Source of the DNA: Ephydatia muelleri
Taxonomy: Eukaryota > Porifera > Demospongiae > Spongillida > Spongillidae
DNA: 64,000 nt
Direction of reading: 5' to 3'
NCBI GenBank assembly: GCA_013339895.1
Contig: JABACO010000109.1
Coordinates: forward strand, 39,622 to 103,621
Shown here: positions 33,161-45,465 of the stretch, in pieces
Layout of the letters: each line of letters starts with the position of its first letter
How positions within the stretch are numbered: position 1 is the stretch's first letter
The notes under the pieces: model-generated
The model's database searches: none
What the model saw: the letters and a program-made list of their open reading frames with translations, nothing else
What the model was told of the DNA's origin: nothing
Translations under genes and position numbers: made by a program

Positions 33161-33540
33161 GCATAATAAAAGTGAAAGCAAAATAACTGACCTCAGTGGT
33201 GAGTTGTTATGGTTCATAATTTTACGTTAATAATTAACAAAGTTTGTCTATAATGAGGAATTTCTTTCAATGGGTACATTTGTTGTAATTATAAACCTAG
33301 TTTCCAGCCACATACAGCTACGTTTCTTTGTGTTGCTGTTCTAAGGTGTCGTGAGAATGTAAATCAGTTAGCTAACTGTTAGATATGCTAAGAAGGCATG
33401 TGTTTTAAACCCTCATTTTTGAACACCATATTAGGTAAGTATCAATACAAATAGTTACAATTAGGTATTAACGTGCACACTACAGTTACTCATGTTTCAG
33501 CAATATACACGTGCTGAATATACTTTATATCAAGACAATT

Positions 33541-34890
33541 TTGCATTATGAATATTATTCATACAGAAGAAATACCTGATTTATCATTTGTGGTCCTTAA
33601 CTTAATTCTTCAATCACTATGTAATACAGCCACAAAGTTGCAACTTACGGCGTATGGAGGCAGGAGCATGTTTCCTTGTTGGATGGTGCATTTTGTGCAG
33701 AAGGTAATTTGTTCACTTAGAATACAGTTTGATAATATCACCATTGTAAACACCTTATAGCATTCTAACACTTCCTTCTTGCTTTAATACAGAGAGAGAG
33801 CGGGAGAGAGGGTAGGAGAGAGAAAGAGAGGATGAAGTGTCTTTTTGCATCCCGCCACCATACCACCCTCACTACCCACTTGCCTTATCCCTCTCTCAGG
33901 GCGGCTAGGTATATATTACCGCCCCTGAGTTGGCAAACCCGCATCACCTAGATACATGCTGGCACTTACTGTGGATGTTTTGGTTGGAGATGGTTTATGT
34001 ACTGTCTCCCCTGTGCACAACCTCCTTATCACCTCTACAAGGGGTGGCGATCCCAGATTCAACAGTGACCTACACATTTTTAAAGGGAGAGATCCTCATT
34101 AATGTTTATATCTGCCATCTTATTCAAAATACTCGTGGCATGTAACACAAGCCAATGGCCGGCCTCTCATTCCCGTCTTGGAACCGGTCAACAAGTAGGT
34201 TCCGTACGTTGCAAACACTAAGCTACAGAGCCATGCAATGCAAGTCACCAAAGCATAAGAAAATGTGCAGCATGTGTTGTAATGTAACAATGAAACATAA
34301 CAACGGCCATCGCAAGAAATCAGTACTAATTCTTTTCTTATAGCTACTATGTTTTAGTGTAAGTCAGAAGTTCTATTTTTATGTGAAATAAATATCGTTG
34401 AAACAAATCTGGAAACGGTGGTAGTTCTTTCGACCAGAGCTGAGCAGGTTGGAAGCCAACGGAAAGAAAGTTTGTTGCTCTTGTTGTTGTGCTATGGGTG
34501 CTGGTGGCTCAGGTTATTGTGGGATGGGTAGTGACTGGATGATTGACGTTTCAGCATTATTATTATTTTAATATACACATGCAGAATATATACTTCATTT
34601 TTGTTATAAGACACATTTAGCATTATGAATACTATTCATATATGAATATTATTCATACGGAAGGTAGAAATACCTAATTTATCATTTGTGGTCCTTAACT
34701 TAATTCTTCAATCATTATGTAATGCAGCCACAAAGTTGCAACTTACGGCGTATGGAGGCAGGAATATGAATCCTTGTTGGATGGTGGATGTCTGCAAAAG
34801 GTGATTCGTTCACTTAGAATACAGTTTGATAACATCACCATTGTTAACCCATCATAGCATTCCAATACTTCTTTCTCGCTTTAATACAGG
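33541..34890. repeat. dispersed duplicate pair (33541-33790 and 34639-34890)
   Basis: Both copies share GAATATTATTCATAC, CCTTAACTTAATTCTTCAAT, TTGCAACTTACGGCGTATGG and GTTCACTTAGAATACAGTTT in order. The left copy runs into a GAGAGA tract at about 33795. The sequence between them includes a minus-strand piece (34415-34560) matching the block before the LINE domain at 38480-38620. I see no gene. Confidence 0.75.
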
Positions 34891-34902
34891 GAGGGAGGGA
34901 GT

Positions 34903-35098
34903 AAGTGTCTATGCTTTTCCCACCATTACTTTCATCTAAACTGAAGCAGGTGTCTATGCTTTTCCCACCATCACTTTCATCTTAACTGAAGCAGGTGTCT
35001 ATGCTTTTCCCACCATCACTTTCATCTTAACTGAAGCAGGTGTCTATGCTTTTCCCACCATCACTTTCATCTAAACTGAAGCAAGTGTCTATTTTTTC
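34903..35098. repeat. 45-bp tandem repeat, 4 units
   Basis: The unit TGTCTATGCTTTTCCCACCA + TCACTTTCATCTTAACTGAA + GCAGG occurs four times with few changes. Confidence 0.85.
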
Positions 35099-35108
35099 CC
35101 ACCCTCAC

Positions 35109-36914
35109 CTACAACATAGTTTTTCCAACAGGAGCCGGGCGAGCTGGAAGCCAACTCGGTCTGAAGAAAAAGTAAACTTGTTGCTCTTGTAAGTGCGCAA
35201 TGGGTGCTGGTGGCTCGGGTTGTTGTGGGATGGGTTGAGGCTGGATGATTGATGAGGACGGTGGTGGAGAAGCAGGGGAGGGAAGCGGAGGGACGGATCC
35301 AGCGTCGGGTGGTGGTGTTCTCAACACAACAGCTGCTCCACCGCATTTGTTTGTCATTGGGATATCCCAGGCCACCGACCGTTGAACTCGTACCCTCTTG
35401 AGTGTTGGCAGGCTGAAGAAGGGCACTTGCTCGGTGCTGGGTCTCTTCCAGGATGATGACCCGGCAGTGGCAGCAACTGGTGAGGTGGGCGTTGTTGGTG
35501 TGGGGTGTGTTGAAGGTCTTATGTGGGGTACTGGGGTAACAGACGGTTGTAGGTAGGGTGAGGAGATATCAGTGGTGGGTGTACCTGATTTGGGGGCTTC
35601 GTGTAAGGGGCAGCAACTGGTGAAGTTGGCTTTGTTGTTGTGGGGTCTGTTGAAGGTCCTATGTGGGGTACTGGGGTAACAGACGGTTGTAGGTAGGGTG
35701 AGGAGATACCAGTGGTGGGTGTACCTGATTTGGGGGCTCCTTGTGATGACCCAGCAGTGGCAGCAACTGGTGAGGTGGGCTTTGTTTGTGTGTGGTGTGT
35801 GGAAGGTCCTATGTGGGGTACTGGGGTAACAGACGGTTGTAGGTAGGGTGAGGAGATATTAGTGGTGGGTGTACAGTACCTGATTTGGGGGCTTCCTGTG
35901 ATGGCCCAGCAGTGGCAGCAACTGGTGAGATGGGCTTTGTTGGTGTGGGGTCTGTTGAAGGTCTTATGTGGGGTACTGGGGTAACAGACGGTTGTAGGTA
36001 GGGTGAGGAGATATCAGTGGTGGGTGTACCTGATCTGGGGCTTCGTGTGATGGCCCAGCAGTGGCAGCAACTGGTGACGTTGGTATGTCGAATGTGGAAG
36101 GTCCTTTGTGGGGTACTGGGGTAACAGATGGTTGTAGGTAGATATCAGTGGGTGTACCTGATTTGGGGGTTGGATTCAGGGAGTCTGGTTCAGAAGTGAG
36201 TGGCAAAGATAGTGGTGAAAGAGGAGGTGGTGAAAGAGGAGGTGGTGAAAGAGGAGGTGGTGAAAGAGGAGGTGGTGAAAGAGGAGGTGGTGAAAGAGGA
36301 GGTGGTGAAAGAGGAGGTGGTGAAAGAGGAGATGGTGAAAGAGGAGGTGGTGAAAGAGGAGGTGGTGAAAGAGGAGGTGGTTAATGAGGAGGTGGGAAAT
36401 GAGGAGGTGATGAGGGCGAAAAAGTTGCTGGATAGGATAAAGCTGGTGATGAAAACTGCCTCTGGTTATAGAGGACAGCCGCCTCCAGCACAGTAATCCT
36501 GTCTTGCACCGATTGGAATATGGACATCCATTTGATTTCCAATGATGCCAGTGGACCATGTTGCTCAACCATTTCTGTGTGGTTTGGGCTTGGTGGCGAT
36601 GCAGTTGCGGCTGGAAGAGCTGGTGGTGCGGGTGGGCCTGGGTGAGGTGGAGGTGCAGGTGGGCCTGTGGGAGGTGGTGGTGCAGGTGGGCCTGGAGGAG
36701 CTGGAAGTGCAGGTGGGCCTGTTGCTCCTCTTCCAGAGTTGCAAGACGGTCCAATAGGCGGTTTTGGACCCTTCTGGCAGCACGTAGTTCTATAATACAC
36801 ACATGCAAGAAAGTACATCATTAATGGCATTGCAACAATGAAAGAGCATCCAATAATGTGCACACTTATTCCTGAACAAATTGCATTGTTGCTAAAATGT
36901 ACGGGGGTGTTCAT
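35109..36914 (-). pseudogene. proline/threonine-rich repetitive protein block P, copy 2 (minus)
   Basis: From 36914 leftwards: a hydrophobic segment (VHIIGCSFIVAMPLMMYFLACVYYR), a collagen-like GPPAPP region, a coiled-coil-like LEIKWMSIFQSVQDRITVLEAAV, and a 15-bp repeat (36220-36385). Then come five units of about 150 bp (35460-36180) coding TPTxxTSPVAATAGPS with QPSVTPVPHKGPST, and a block KRPST...LPTLKRVRVQRS followed by LRTPPP...SIIQ. The last block recurs on the plus strand at 38260-38490 before a LINE endonuclease-like domain, so P may be the N-terminal region of that LINE family or a captured gene. An acceptor-like site before ELRAARRVQNRLLDRLATLEEE suggests splicing. Frame choice is uncertain and no function is claimed. 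Confidence 0.4.
36220..36385. repeat. 15-bp tandem repeat (GGTGGTGAAAGAGGA), 11 units
   Basis: Almost perfect units. Long frames in several phases on both strands result from the 15-base period. Confidence 0.9.
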
Positions 36915-37009
36915 ACATTTTATTCAGTTATCATCACCCTTACCAAACTTCTTTTACCATACATGTATATGACACATAATAAAAATGAAAGCAATTAACT
37001 GACCTCAAT

Positions 37010-37698
37010 GGCGAGATGTTGTTGTTCAAATTTTTTATTTTTAAGTTAAGGAATGATGATCACAAATGGTTTTTTTAACAGCTACATAATTAAGCATTTA
37101 ACATGCATGCTTTTGTTGCTCAAGTTTCAGCATTATTGTTTCAATATACACATGCAGAATTTATATATTTTTATTTTTATTTTATAAGAAACAATTTAGC
37201 ATGATGAATGGGTCAATCCACCTCATTTGACAAAGCAGATGGACAGCACCTCTCAGATTTTGATGCAACTTCCCATATATAGTTGTCTTCATATAAGAAG
37301 ACATTTGACCATTTATTACTTTAATAACCTTAATGGTTTAGGAGATACGCATTGCTGAACAATTAACCACGTTACTGATAAGCTCAACTTTGAAATGCCT
37401 TATCTTTATCCCCACTTTGAACATAGTTGCATGTTTGACATCAAATCCAAGATCTTAGGATTTACAATCAATATATGATATGCATTTTGGAGGGAAGTCA
37501 AAGGGTTAAGCATTAAATCAGTTTATAACAGAGATTTCACAAATACTGTATGAAGAGCGTTGATAGTCACCACTTTTTTTTTACCAGTGTGAATACAACA
37601 TTGAACTTAGTGTTTTTGCAAAATAAAAATGTTGATTATGAATAACCCCTGAGAACCTCAAATGGTTTTATGTGCAACTGCCATTTTGAGTGGATTTA
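37010..37698. other. AT-rich non-coding spacer
   Basis: Contains a short stretch (37130-37210) matching 34560-34640 in the duplicate pair to the left. I see no gene. Confidence 0.5.
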
Positions 37699-37820
37699 AC
37701 AATAAGTGTGGCTAAGTGGGTTACATAACATTCCAACCCAGCAATCAAAACTATAATTTACATTATAGTTTTGATTGCTGGGTTGGAATGTTATGTAACC
37801 CACTTAGCCACACTTATTGT
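37699..37820. repeat. perfect hairpin, two 59-bp arms with a 4-nt loop
   Basis: The left arm 37699-37757 (ACAATAAGTGTGGCTAAGTG...) and right arm 37762-37820 (...CACTTAGCCACACTTATTGT) are exact reverse complements around TTAC. The right arm joins directly to a solo DDE1-type inverted repeat at 37821. Confidence 0.95.
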
Positions 37821-37917
37821 ATGCACATATAAATATGATATCATCAATGTGGTAGAGTGATAAACAACATCAGACAATGTCATGGCAAAAGTTGATCCAT
37901 CTGACATGACTTTACCC
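37821..37917. repeat. solo end of a DDE1-type inverted repeat
   Basis: ATGCACATATAAATATGATA through GACATGACTTTACCC matches 32530-32626. No partner end or transposase lies nearby, so it is an orphan end or part of a deleted or rearranged element. Confidence 0.8.
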
Positions 37918-38640
37918 CACTGGTGCCACCCCCTCTATGTCACCACCAGCACAGCCTAGACCATCTTCATCATCCTCACTACCTAGTCACATACTCCTGC
38001 TACCAGTCGCACCCAAGCCAGCCACACCCAAACCAGCCACACCCAAACCAGTCACACCCAAAATAGCCATGCCACACATCAGCCACCTCCAAATCAGCCA
38101 CACACACCACTTCAACCTCCTCACCACACCCACCGCTACAACCCCCCCCACCCCACCTACAACCCACTGCTACCCCCTCACCACACACAGCACCTTCCAC
38201 ATTCCCCACATCAATGAAGCCCATCTCACCACTGCCGGGCCATCGTCGGGGAAGAGACCCAGCACCAAGCCACTGCCCCTCTAGAGCCCACCTACACTAA
38301 AGAGGGCACGGATTCAACGATCGATGGCTAGGGATGTTAACAATTGATGGCCTAAGATGTCGCCGTGATGAACCCACATGGTGGGGCATCAGTCATGTTA
38401 AGGACACCACCACCTGGTGCTCCACCAACCACACCCGTCCCTTCACTTCTCTCCACTACATCTCCACCATCATCTACATCAATCATCCAGTCACTACAAA
38501 CCCACAATAACCTGAGCCACCAGCACCCATTGCACAACTACAAGAGCAACAAACTTTCTTTTTCTTCTTACTCAGTTGGCTTCCAACCTGCTCAGCTCTG
38601 GTCGAAAGACCATTACCAGCCAGAGCCATCCTTTCCCTCT
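37918..38640 (+). pseudogene. proline-rich block P, plus-strand copy upstream of a LINE domain
   Basis: PPAQPRPSSSSSLPSH, then five-residue repeats (KPATP, KPVTP), SGKRPSTKPLPL, a stop, LKRARIQRSMARDV in frame with SPPT, then LRTPPPGAPPTTPVPS and GFQPAQLWSK. The same order is seen on the minus strand at 35480-35140. Several stops interrupt it. Confidence 0.45.
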
Positions 38641-38659
38641 AAGGAGGTGCAGTGAAGAG

Positions 38660-39534
38660 GGTGGCTCTCCATCCGTCAAAAATCATAAGTCACTTCAACA
38701 AAAAGCAGAAGGCATATACAAGCTATTACCTCCATCACTGCAATGCTGCTTTGATCAGGCTTGGGAAAAAGGTTCGCCCTCTTGGTTATCTGCCCTTCCC
38801 ATTGCAGATCATGGCTTCCATCTACACAAAGGAGAGTTTCGTGATGCTTTGTGCTTGAGATACGACTGGTCCCTTCCCAATGTCCCTCAACATTGCAGTT
38901 GTGGAAAACAGTTCTCTGTTGACCATGCCATGACTTGTCATCTTGGTGGTTTCCTAACTGTTAGGCACAATGACATCAAGGATTTACTGCCTCATTGCTG
39001 ATGAAAGTTGATCATAATGTTGCAACAGAGCCAACATTACAACCTCTCAATGGAGAAACGTTTTCTTACCATACAGCCAACACAGATGCCGAGGCCAGGG
39101 CAGACATTAGAGCAAGAGGATTTTGGTCAAAAGGCCAAGATGCATATTTTGATGTAAAGGTTTTTCACCCTAATGCATATAGCTACGTTTCCAAACCTCT
39201 TTCAGCTCTCTTTCGTACCCATGAGCAAGCCAAGAAAAGGGAATACGGGCAACGCATTCGTGATGTTGAACATGGCGCCTTCACACCCCTTGTTTTTTCT
39301 ACCTCGGGTGCAATGGGGAGAGAAGCCACCACTTTTTACAAACGGTTAGCTGACCTACTTTCTGACAAACAAGACAAGGCATATTCCCTCATTATGGGCT
39401 GGCCGAGATGTCGTCTGTCTTTTGCCATACTGCGCAGTGCTATCATGTGCCTGCGAGGAAGTAGATCTTCATACCACCATCCAGTTTATTGTGATCTGGC
39501 CCTAGCAGTACATGAGGGCAGAGTCTCATTATAG
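38660..39534 (+). pseudogene. LINE C-terminal REL-endonuclease-like domain, copy 2 (plus)
   Basis: SWLSALPIADHGFHLHKGEFRDALCLRY leads into the CCHC cluster CSCGKQFSVDHAMTC, RHNDIKD, ADIRARGFW, DAYFDVKVFHPN, AKKREYGQRI, FTPLVFSTSGAMGREATTFY and CRLSFAILRSAIMCLRGSR, ending at a TAG near 39533. One frame change near 38995 breaks it. The order of motifs equals that in the nested LINE at 27958-28655 but the sequence is of another lineage. It is common in cnidarian and sponge genomes. The reverse transcriptase is not present upstream, where block P lies instead. Confidence 0.75.
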
Positions 39535-39779
39535 GCTCGTTTGATCACATTCGTTAGTGTGTATTTATTTTTATTGTCTGTTATATGTTATGTTGTTTTC
39601 TTGTATTTGGTCGTAATATTGTCTGTTGTACTTTGTATTGTTACTTTCAATGCTTTTAGCTAGATTGATGCCTGCCCAGAGTATGCCATAAACCTGTTAT
39701 ATCGCCGTAAACTAGTTGTAACAGTCTCTGCCTCACTGCACATGCTCTGGTGGTCCGTTGCATGGTCAACCCTAAAGAG

Positions 39780-40170
39780 TGGCGACAAGGTATTGATCCA
39801 TCTTTTCACCTGCTGAGTTGTGTATGCTATACACCTCGAGCTTGTCCAAAACCTCACAACTGAAGCATTTGTCTGTTGCCGGAGGCAATTCCCTGCAAGG
39901 TGTGGCATTCCACAAAGAATACAATTGTCCCAGATTAGCTAGCAAAATTGTCACATCCCTAACAGGCACCTTGGTACAAAACACCCTTTTAGAGCCATGC
40001 GTATGCATTGGATGTTCATACTGGAAAAACACCATCGTGGGGAGGGTTCTATGAAAGACTGATCCAATCAGTCAAAAAGTGTATGGAGAAAGTTGTTTGA
40101 CAAGCAAATTTGTGAATTCTCTATTTGTTTAAACTAAGAAGCTGTTAGAGTAGTTGATTATGTGTGCTCA
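39780..40170 (+). mobile_element. LTR-retroelement integrase fossil, BEL/Pao-like
   Basis: A short, broken integrase-core relic on the plus strand: residues such as AIHLELVQNLTTEAF and the region around FILEKHHRGEGS recall the BEL/Pao integrase core. Neither LTRs nor other parts are seen. It is old and has several breaks. Ty3 kinship cannot be excluded. Confidence 0.5.
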
Positions 40171-40259
40171 ATTTTTCAAAAGGGTTCTCAACAGTTTCCT
40201 TGAAACTATCCTGTTTCTATGACCAGTATTTGTTGCAGAGTGATGGTGATGGAATCTAT

Positions 40260-40670
40260 TGTTTCAGACTATCGTACATTTCTTCAGAGTTAATGGTCTA
40301 ATATCTGAAGATCAGTATGGCTTTTAGCCAAAAGATCTACTAGTACCCAACTTTTGGTAACACTAAATGAAATACCACTGCTTGTGGATGCTAAGATGTT
40401 GCAGTTTATGTATACTTTGCTAAGGTGTTTGATTCTGTCTCTCACAATAAGCTTGTCTTCAAGATCGAAACTGCCTTCAAGATTGAAACTGATATTTTTC
40501 ATTCTCATTTGTTTGCTTGGACAAAGTTTTTCTTTAGCAAGAGATCTCAATGTGTATATATCAGTTCATCTTTTTTGATCCACTACCTGTTATTCCTCAA
40601 GGTTCTGTTTTAGATCGCTTCTATTTCCAATGATCTCCAGATTGACCAGATTGCTTGGTATCTGTAGTAT
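40260..40670 (+). pseudogene. LINE reverse-transcriptase scrap (CR1/Jockey-like)
   Basis: In the plus frames: QYGF, then PKRSTSTQLLVTLNE, then AKVFDSVSHNKLVFKI (RT motif A with F-D-S-V), then an equivalent of WIKSFLSNRSQCV (WTKFFFSKRSQCVYIS), then a VPQGSVL-like end near 40600. Frame changes near 40375 and after 40560, plus a stop in GF*PKRS, show decay. The order follows RT domains 2-4 of CR1/Jockey LINEs. Confidence 0.7.
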
Positions 40671-40704
40671 CGAGCACACGCACGCGAAACGAGAGACCCC
40701 GAGC

Positions 40705-40809
40705 TAGTCTCGTACCCAGACCCACCATGACGTAAGTGTTTATCGCTTACATGTGTTTATACTGTAAGCGATAAACACTTACGTCATGGTGGGTCTGGGT
40801 ACGAGACTA
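40705..40809. mobile_element. 105-bp palindromic MITE of the TAGTCTCGTACCCAGACC family, TSD ACCCCGAGC
   Basis: Arms of about 46 bp are perfect reverse complements with a short centre. The outer 18 bp equal those of the RecQ-bearing element at 8500-10064. The 9-bp repeat ACCCCGAGC flanks it on both sides (40696-40704, 40810-40818). Confidence 0.92.
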
Positions 40810-40818
40810 ACCCCGAGC

Positions 40819-43662
40819 AGCTTGCGTAGCGATAGTTAAAGTAACAACTAACAACTATCCACAGTACAACAAGATACAGAACAGAGCTTAGCAAAGACAC
40901 ACAACGTACATATAACCATTGCGGTGTGCAACGTAACAAACACAATTGTTACAACACAAAGACTAATATTGTGTTCTCCATTGACGGCTGACCGTAACTC
41001 TATTTTTCGGTGTGTGACGTAGCTACTACAGTTAAAAATTTAGCCGATGACACACGAAGTCTGGACATACTATAAGAGTGTGGGTAGAAAAGCGAAACCA
41101 AAGAATAGTCTGGATGTGGGGCAGCTGATCAATATACAGAGGTAAGGATGGCTAACAGCGAAGGACAATAGGATGAACGGGAATCCAACAGGGACTGTGC
41201 CTAGCACCAAAACAGTGCACAGTCCACTAGGCAAAGAAGTGGGTTAGGGTTAGGGTTGTTTTTGAGTACAGTGACATATATTAAGTTATTTAGTTATATT
41301 TACACCTGTGGTTCGTTATTGATAATAAGAGACTGAAAGCTATCAATCCTTCACCAGCAGGCCATATATTATTGTAGGCCCAATTAGTTCTATTACTTCT
41401 AAAAGGACTACATTTAGTACTCTTGCTGCACATCTCCCCTCGTGCTAGATGGTAAGAAGCACCCCCCATCTTGCCATGGACAATACATTTGCAGAGATGC
41501 CCCAATAATCACCACCATGCCATCGAGATTTGGCAGGAGTGTGGAATGCCAATTGTGAAAATACATTTGCAGGCTCCACTACTGATGTGTGACATTTTTT
41601 TATGGTTTCAGACACTAGATGAGAATGCATCTAGCACCACCAACAATACGAATGAGGTAAAGATACTGAAAGTAACAGAGCCTTCTATAATGTAGAATGT
41701 TTGTTTTTCTTCCAAAACAACAAAAAATAGCACTAGATACACATGCAACTATACAGCGAGGTAGTAATGGAACCTTCTTCAGTATTTGTTTTTTCCTCCA
41801 AACAACAAACAATAGCATTCAATGCATCTTACAACTATACAGACAGGTATATGATGACAAAAGATCGAAAACAATAAGCCCAACTGTACATATCTCCCTC
41901 TCAAATGATATTCAAAATGCAGCCATAAAGATTGAATTATGGTGAGAAGAGGCTGTAAGCAATTGGACTTTACTGCCTGTAGGCCCAAAGGATTGTACAT
42001 TCCTTTTTAATTCTTCTTTTTAGATGGTAAAAACCGCTACATGTATAGGCAGACAGATGCAAGTGAAGATACCGAAAGCAATTGGTGCTTCTCCGCTGGC
42101 CCAATTAGTTTTTCTTTCCATACAGAATCGAATTGCACTAGACGCAACAGGTAACCATACAGATAAATATATGGTAAAAGAGCCTTTTATGCTGATAGAA
42201 CAACACTTCATTCAACATGTTACACACTTTATATACTTTGGTATGGTTGCACCTCCAGTGTATATACTCCCAAGTTCTTAAAGCCATTTCATCAAACTAG
42301 ATCAATTGAATGCCAAAGAATTGCTGCAAGCATCTATTTTACTTGATGTTTGCACAATAAGAATCGATTTGCCATGTGATACATCTATTCACTGAATTCC
42401 CAAGTGTCAAGTTTGTGCAACTTGTGCAAGCGGATGTAATCTGAATTTTCATTAAAAACCAAAACTGGAGTGAAGGGCAATCAACCTTAGTTTTCAACCA
42501 CAGAGTTATTCTTTATGCATTTAACACATTTACTATTTGTGCTCGTTCTGTACTTACAACACCATAGCTTGCTAGCTACTTGAATACCTTAACCAATGTG
42601 TAACTCCAATTTTGTGTCTCTGTTCAAATAATTTGTACCTCAATAGTATGGATCTAAACATATGAGTAATACTCAAACACTGAATGATGCATACAAATCT
42701 AGAATTCAATACTGACTGCATCTTTAGATATATCAATGCTGCTATCTATTGGTTAATGTCATATATCCCACCCAATAAGTCAGCGCCAAACACAAGCAGC
42801 AATAAAAACACTGTCCAGTGCTGCAGTACTGTAGATACAACACTCACATTATGTTACTGGCTTGTGCTAGAACATTGATAACGAGCAGCAATACTTTGAA
42901 CACATGCAATGCATGAAATAGTACTAATTTCACCAACAGTTTATAAAAATAAAAATAATTACACTAGCTTTACGAGGCCAAGTCCCACATATTTATGCAA
43001 GGATTTACTGCTTCGTGGACTAGGCTTTACAATCTGAATCCTCTTACCAATTGAGTTACAGTTTCACAAAATGAGACAAATGATCTACAAATAATACAAG
43101 TGGCTAATTATCATTAATATAAAAAAAGCAGCACATTAATCGCGAGTCAAAACACAATCAATCTACTTGTCATTGGCATTCAAAAGTGCATAGGCAACCC
43201 TACAATTCAACACTTTTAGATACATTTAGTGCTGTATTTCTAGTCTCAAATGTGTTACGGAACGTACCTGTGCGGCACAAGTCATTTGGAGTACACAAAT
43301 CCAGCTGGGTTCACCATAACTAAGCTGAAGTAAATGCAGTATTGGCATGTTTTGTCAGCCCATTCCTACCAGTGCATATCTGTTTGGAAACAGCAGTACA
43401 ATGGCAGTGAACATTCTTTGTCTCTAGGACAATTTCACACACACTCAGTGACACTCACAAAGGTGGCTTTATAGCAATAGTCATTGTTCTGCATTCTTAA
43501 GGGCTCCTTTTGCACGAGCACAACAGCCTGCTCAGAAGGGTGAAATCCCTTCCTGGGAAGTAAAAATCGCAGACGGTTGTGAAGAAAGAACACAGTACTT
43601 ATACCATTAATGATCAATACATGCCTATATCACTGCTAATATATCAAGGAACTAGGGCCGGG
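40819..43662. other. non-coding stretch with a faint diverged repeat
   Basis: No gene recognised. At 41380-42210 the phrases GGCCCAATTAGTT, ATAGCACTAGA(T/C)AC and ACTATACAG recur two or three times about 100-650 bp apart, hinting at an old diverged repeat. TTAGGGTTAGGG at about 41245 is too short to be telomeric. Confidence 0.4.
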
Positions 43663-43800
43663 CCGGGGAGGGGGGGGGGGGAGGTAGCCTTCGCCGTCTT
43701 TTTCATTCCATGTGGTGCATTATGACGCCTACTTGTTAGAAGAAGCAAGTAAGTGCATTTCTAGCTCTCGTAAAAGACATTGGCTATGGGTAGGGCATAA

Positions 43801-43830
43801 ATTAAAGACCTACCTTCCGTAGGTCTTTAA
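43801..43830. repeat. short perfect hairpin, ATTAAAGACCTAC arms
   Basis: 13-bp arms around CTTCC. No U-tract follows; its role is unknown. Confidence 0.7.
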
Positions 43831-44690
43831 TGTATGGATAGGGAGTATACACTTAAGCCTGCAGTGTGTTGGAACACTGCGCTTGATACTGCCACTGAAT
43901 GCCACTGTCACTTCCCGAGCATGATCAGGCATTGTGTCCTTGTTAAAAACAAAACCTTATACATTTCAACAAAATGGGGAGGGAAGAGCAGATTGTCCAT
44001 TAGTGTAATACGGAGGATGATTCATACAACTCACATCGAAACAATTAAGGGTCTTAAAGCTGTCCAAGTTTACACACATTCTGGGAGTCGTCATCTTTTG
44101 CCATTAACCCGGAGCATTTTATACCGCAACTGATTTAAAAAAAAACTGCGCAGGTTTCTACACTGTGCACCAGATCCTGAATGACAAACAGACCACGCAT
44201 AGTTTACAGAAAAATGAAAAATTGACTAAGAGTTGCAATTGAATACAGCAGTCTAGCTAGAGTGGATATGAATCAAATGGTTAGAAGGCTAGCTAAGGAT
44301 GACCACTGTATAGCGGAGATAAGTAGGTTACCAGACGTGACTAAAATCATCTGGATTACTCATTCAGTGTTGGCAGACCAGGCATAGACTCTGGTGAAGT
44401 CAGACAGCACATTAAACCCACAAATAAAATGTCTGAGCGATAGACATGATGATCACAGGGGAGTCAAAACATATGCAAAATGCAATACTTCTCTCCACAA
44501 CACAGGAAGGGTTCACAGTAATAAAAAAAGCCCAGCTAGAGATGGTGTATTTCCAGAAGACCACGGTTGGAGATTGACTAGGCCTATCAAATATGGGCTC
44601 TTAAAGCTGTGCGCCAGCTGGTACACACATGGAGACAGTGACAGCTCTATGAGTGCAATGCTCATTGCGATGTCTTTGACATCCACATGT
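43831..44690. other. non-coding stretch
   Basis: I see only shadow frames. A poly-G run lies just before, at about 43668-43681. Confidence 0.4.
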
Positions 44691-44699
44691 GCACACCAC

Positions 44700-45120
44700 A
44701 CAACCTAATAACACCTCCAACATCTAAACCCCTACCTCTACCACCACCATCTCACCACCATCTCACCACCACTACCAACAGCACCATCACTTCCAGTTCA
44801 CCAGCCACACCCACCTTCACCACATTATGCCCCACCTCCATCTCCCAGATCCATCTCTCAACCTTTAAAATGCACTTGCCCAGCCCTTTCAATCTCACTA
44901 AATTCACTACTCTCCTTATTTACCCTCTCCCCAGCCCTTCTTCCCCCAACCCCTCCCCCACCACTTTCACCTGGGGTCCCAACACCCTCACCACTTTCAC
45001 CTGGGGTCCCAACACCCTCACCCCATCCCGTGGTCCTGTGCACTGCACCAGCACCTGTGTCCCATCAGTGACCATGCATAAGGTCCTGCCCTCATCCAGA
45101 GACACACCATCGCCTCATCC
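44700..45120. repeat. CCACC-rich low-complexity block with a 30-bp duplication
   Basis: C/A/T-rich simple sequence. CACTTTCACCTGGGGTCCCA + ACACCCTCAC occurs twice at 44962-45021. A Pro/Thr-rich frame is open but no family is recognised. Confidence 0.5.
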
Positions 45121-45465
45121 TCTTTGGAAGAGTGCATAACTGCATGTATTGCTTTTCAGGTGAATCATTATTGCTGTTCACAATTGACTATAGTACAGTT
45201 TTATTAATAGATTACACCCATTCCTGACTTAACCTGATTTGTTATTTCATGTATCTTTCCATCACTAGCGCTATAACTACGTTGTATTTATAAAGACAAT
45301 GTGTACTAATATTATTAAAGTGTAACCACAAACTATGCGATTGTAATACTAGCTGTTTACATGCAATGCTATTTTACAACTGTTACTTGCCAATAATGAT
45401 TCATACCAGAGCCAGACATAGACAACAGAATTGTCATGTACATACTTATCTGCCCTAAACCTGAA

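Noticed and set aside
41242-41260. TTAGGG repeats suggesting interstitial telomere
   Set aside because: Only two units plus a partial one; expected by chance.
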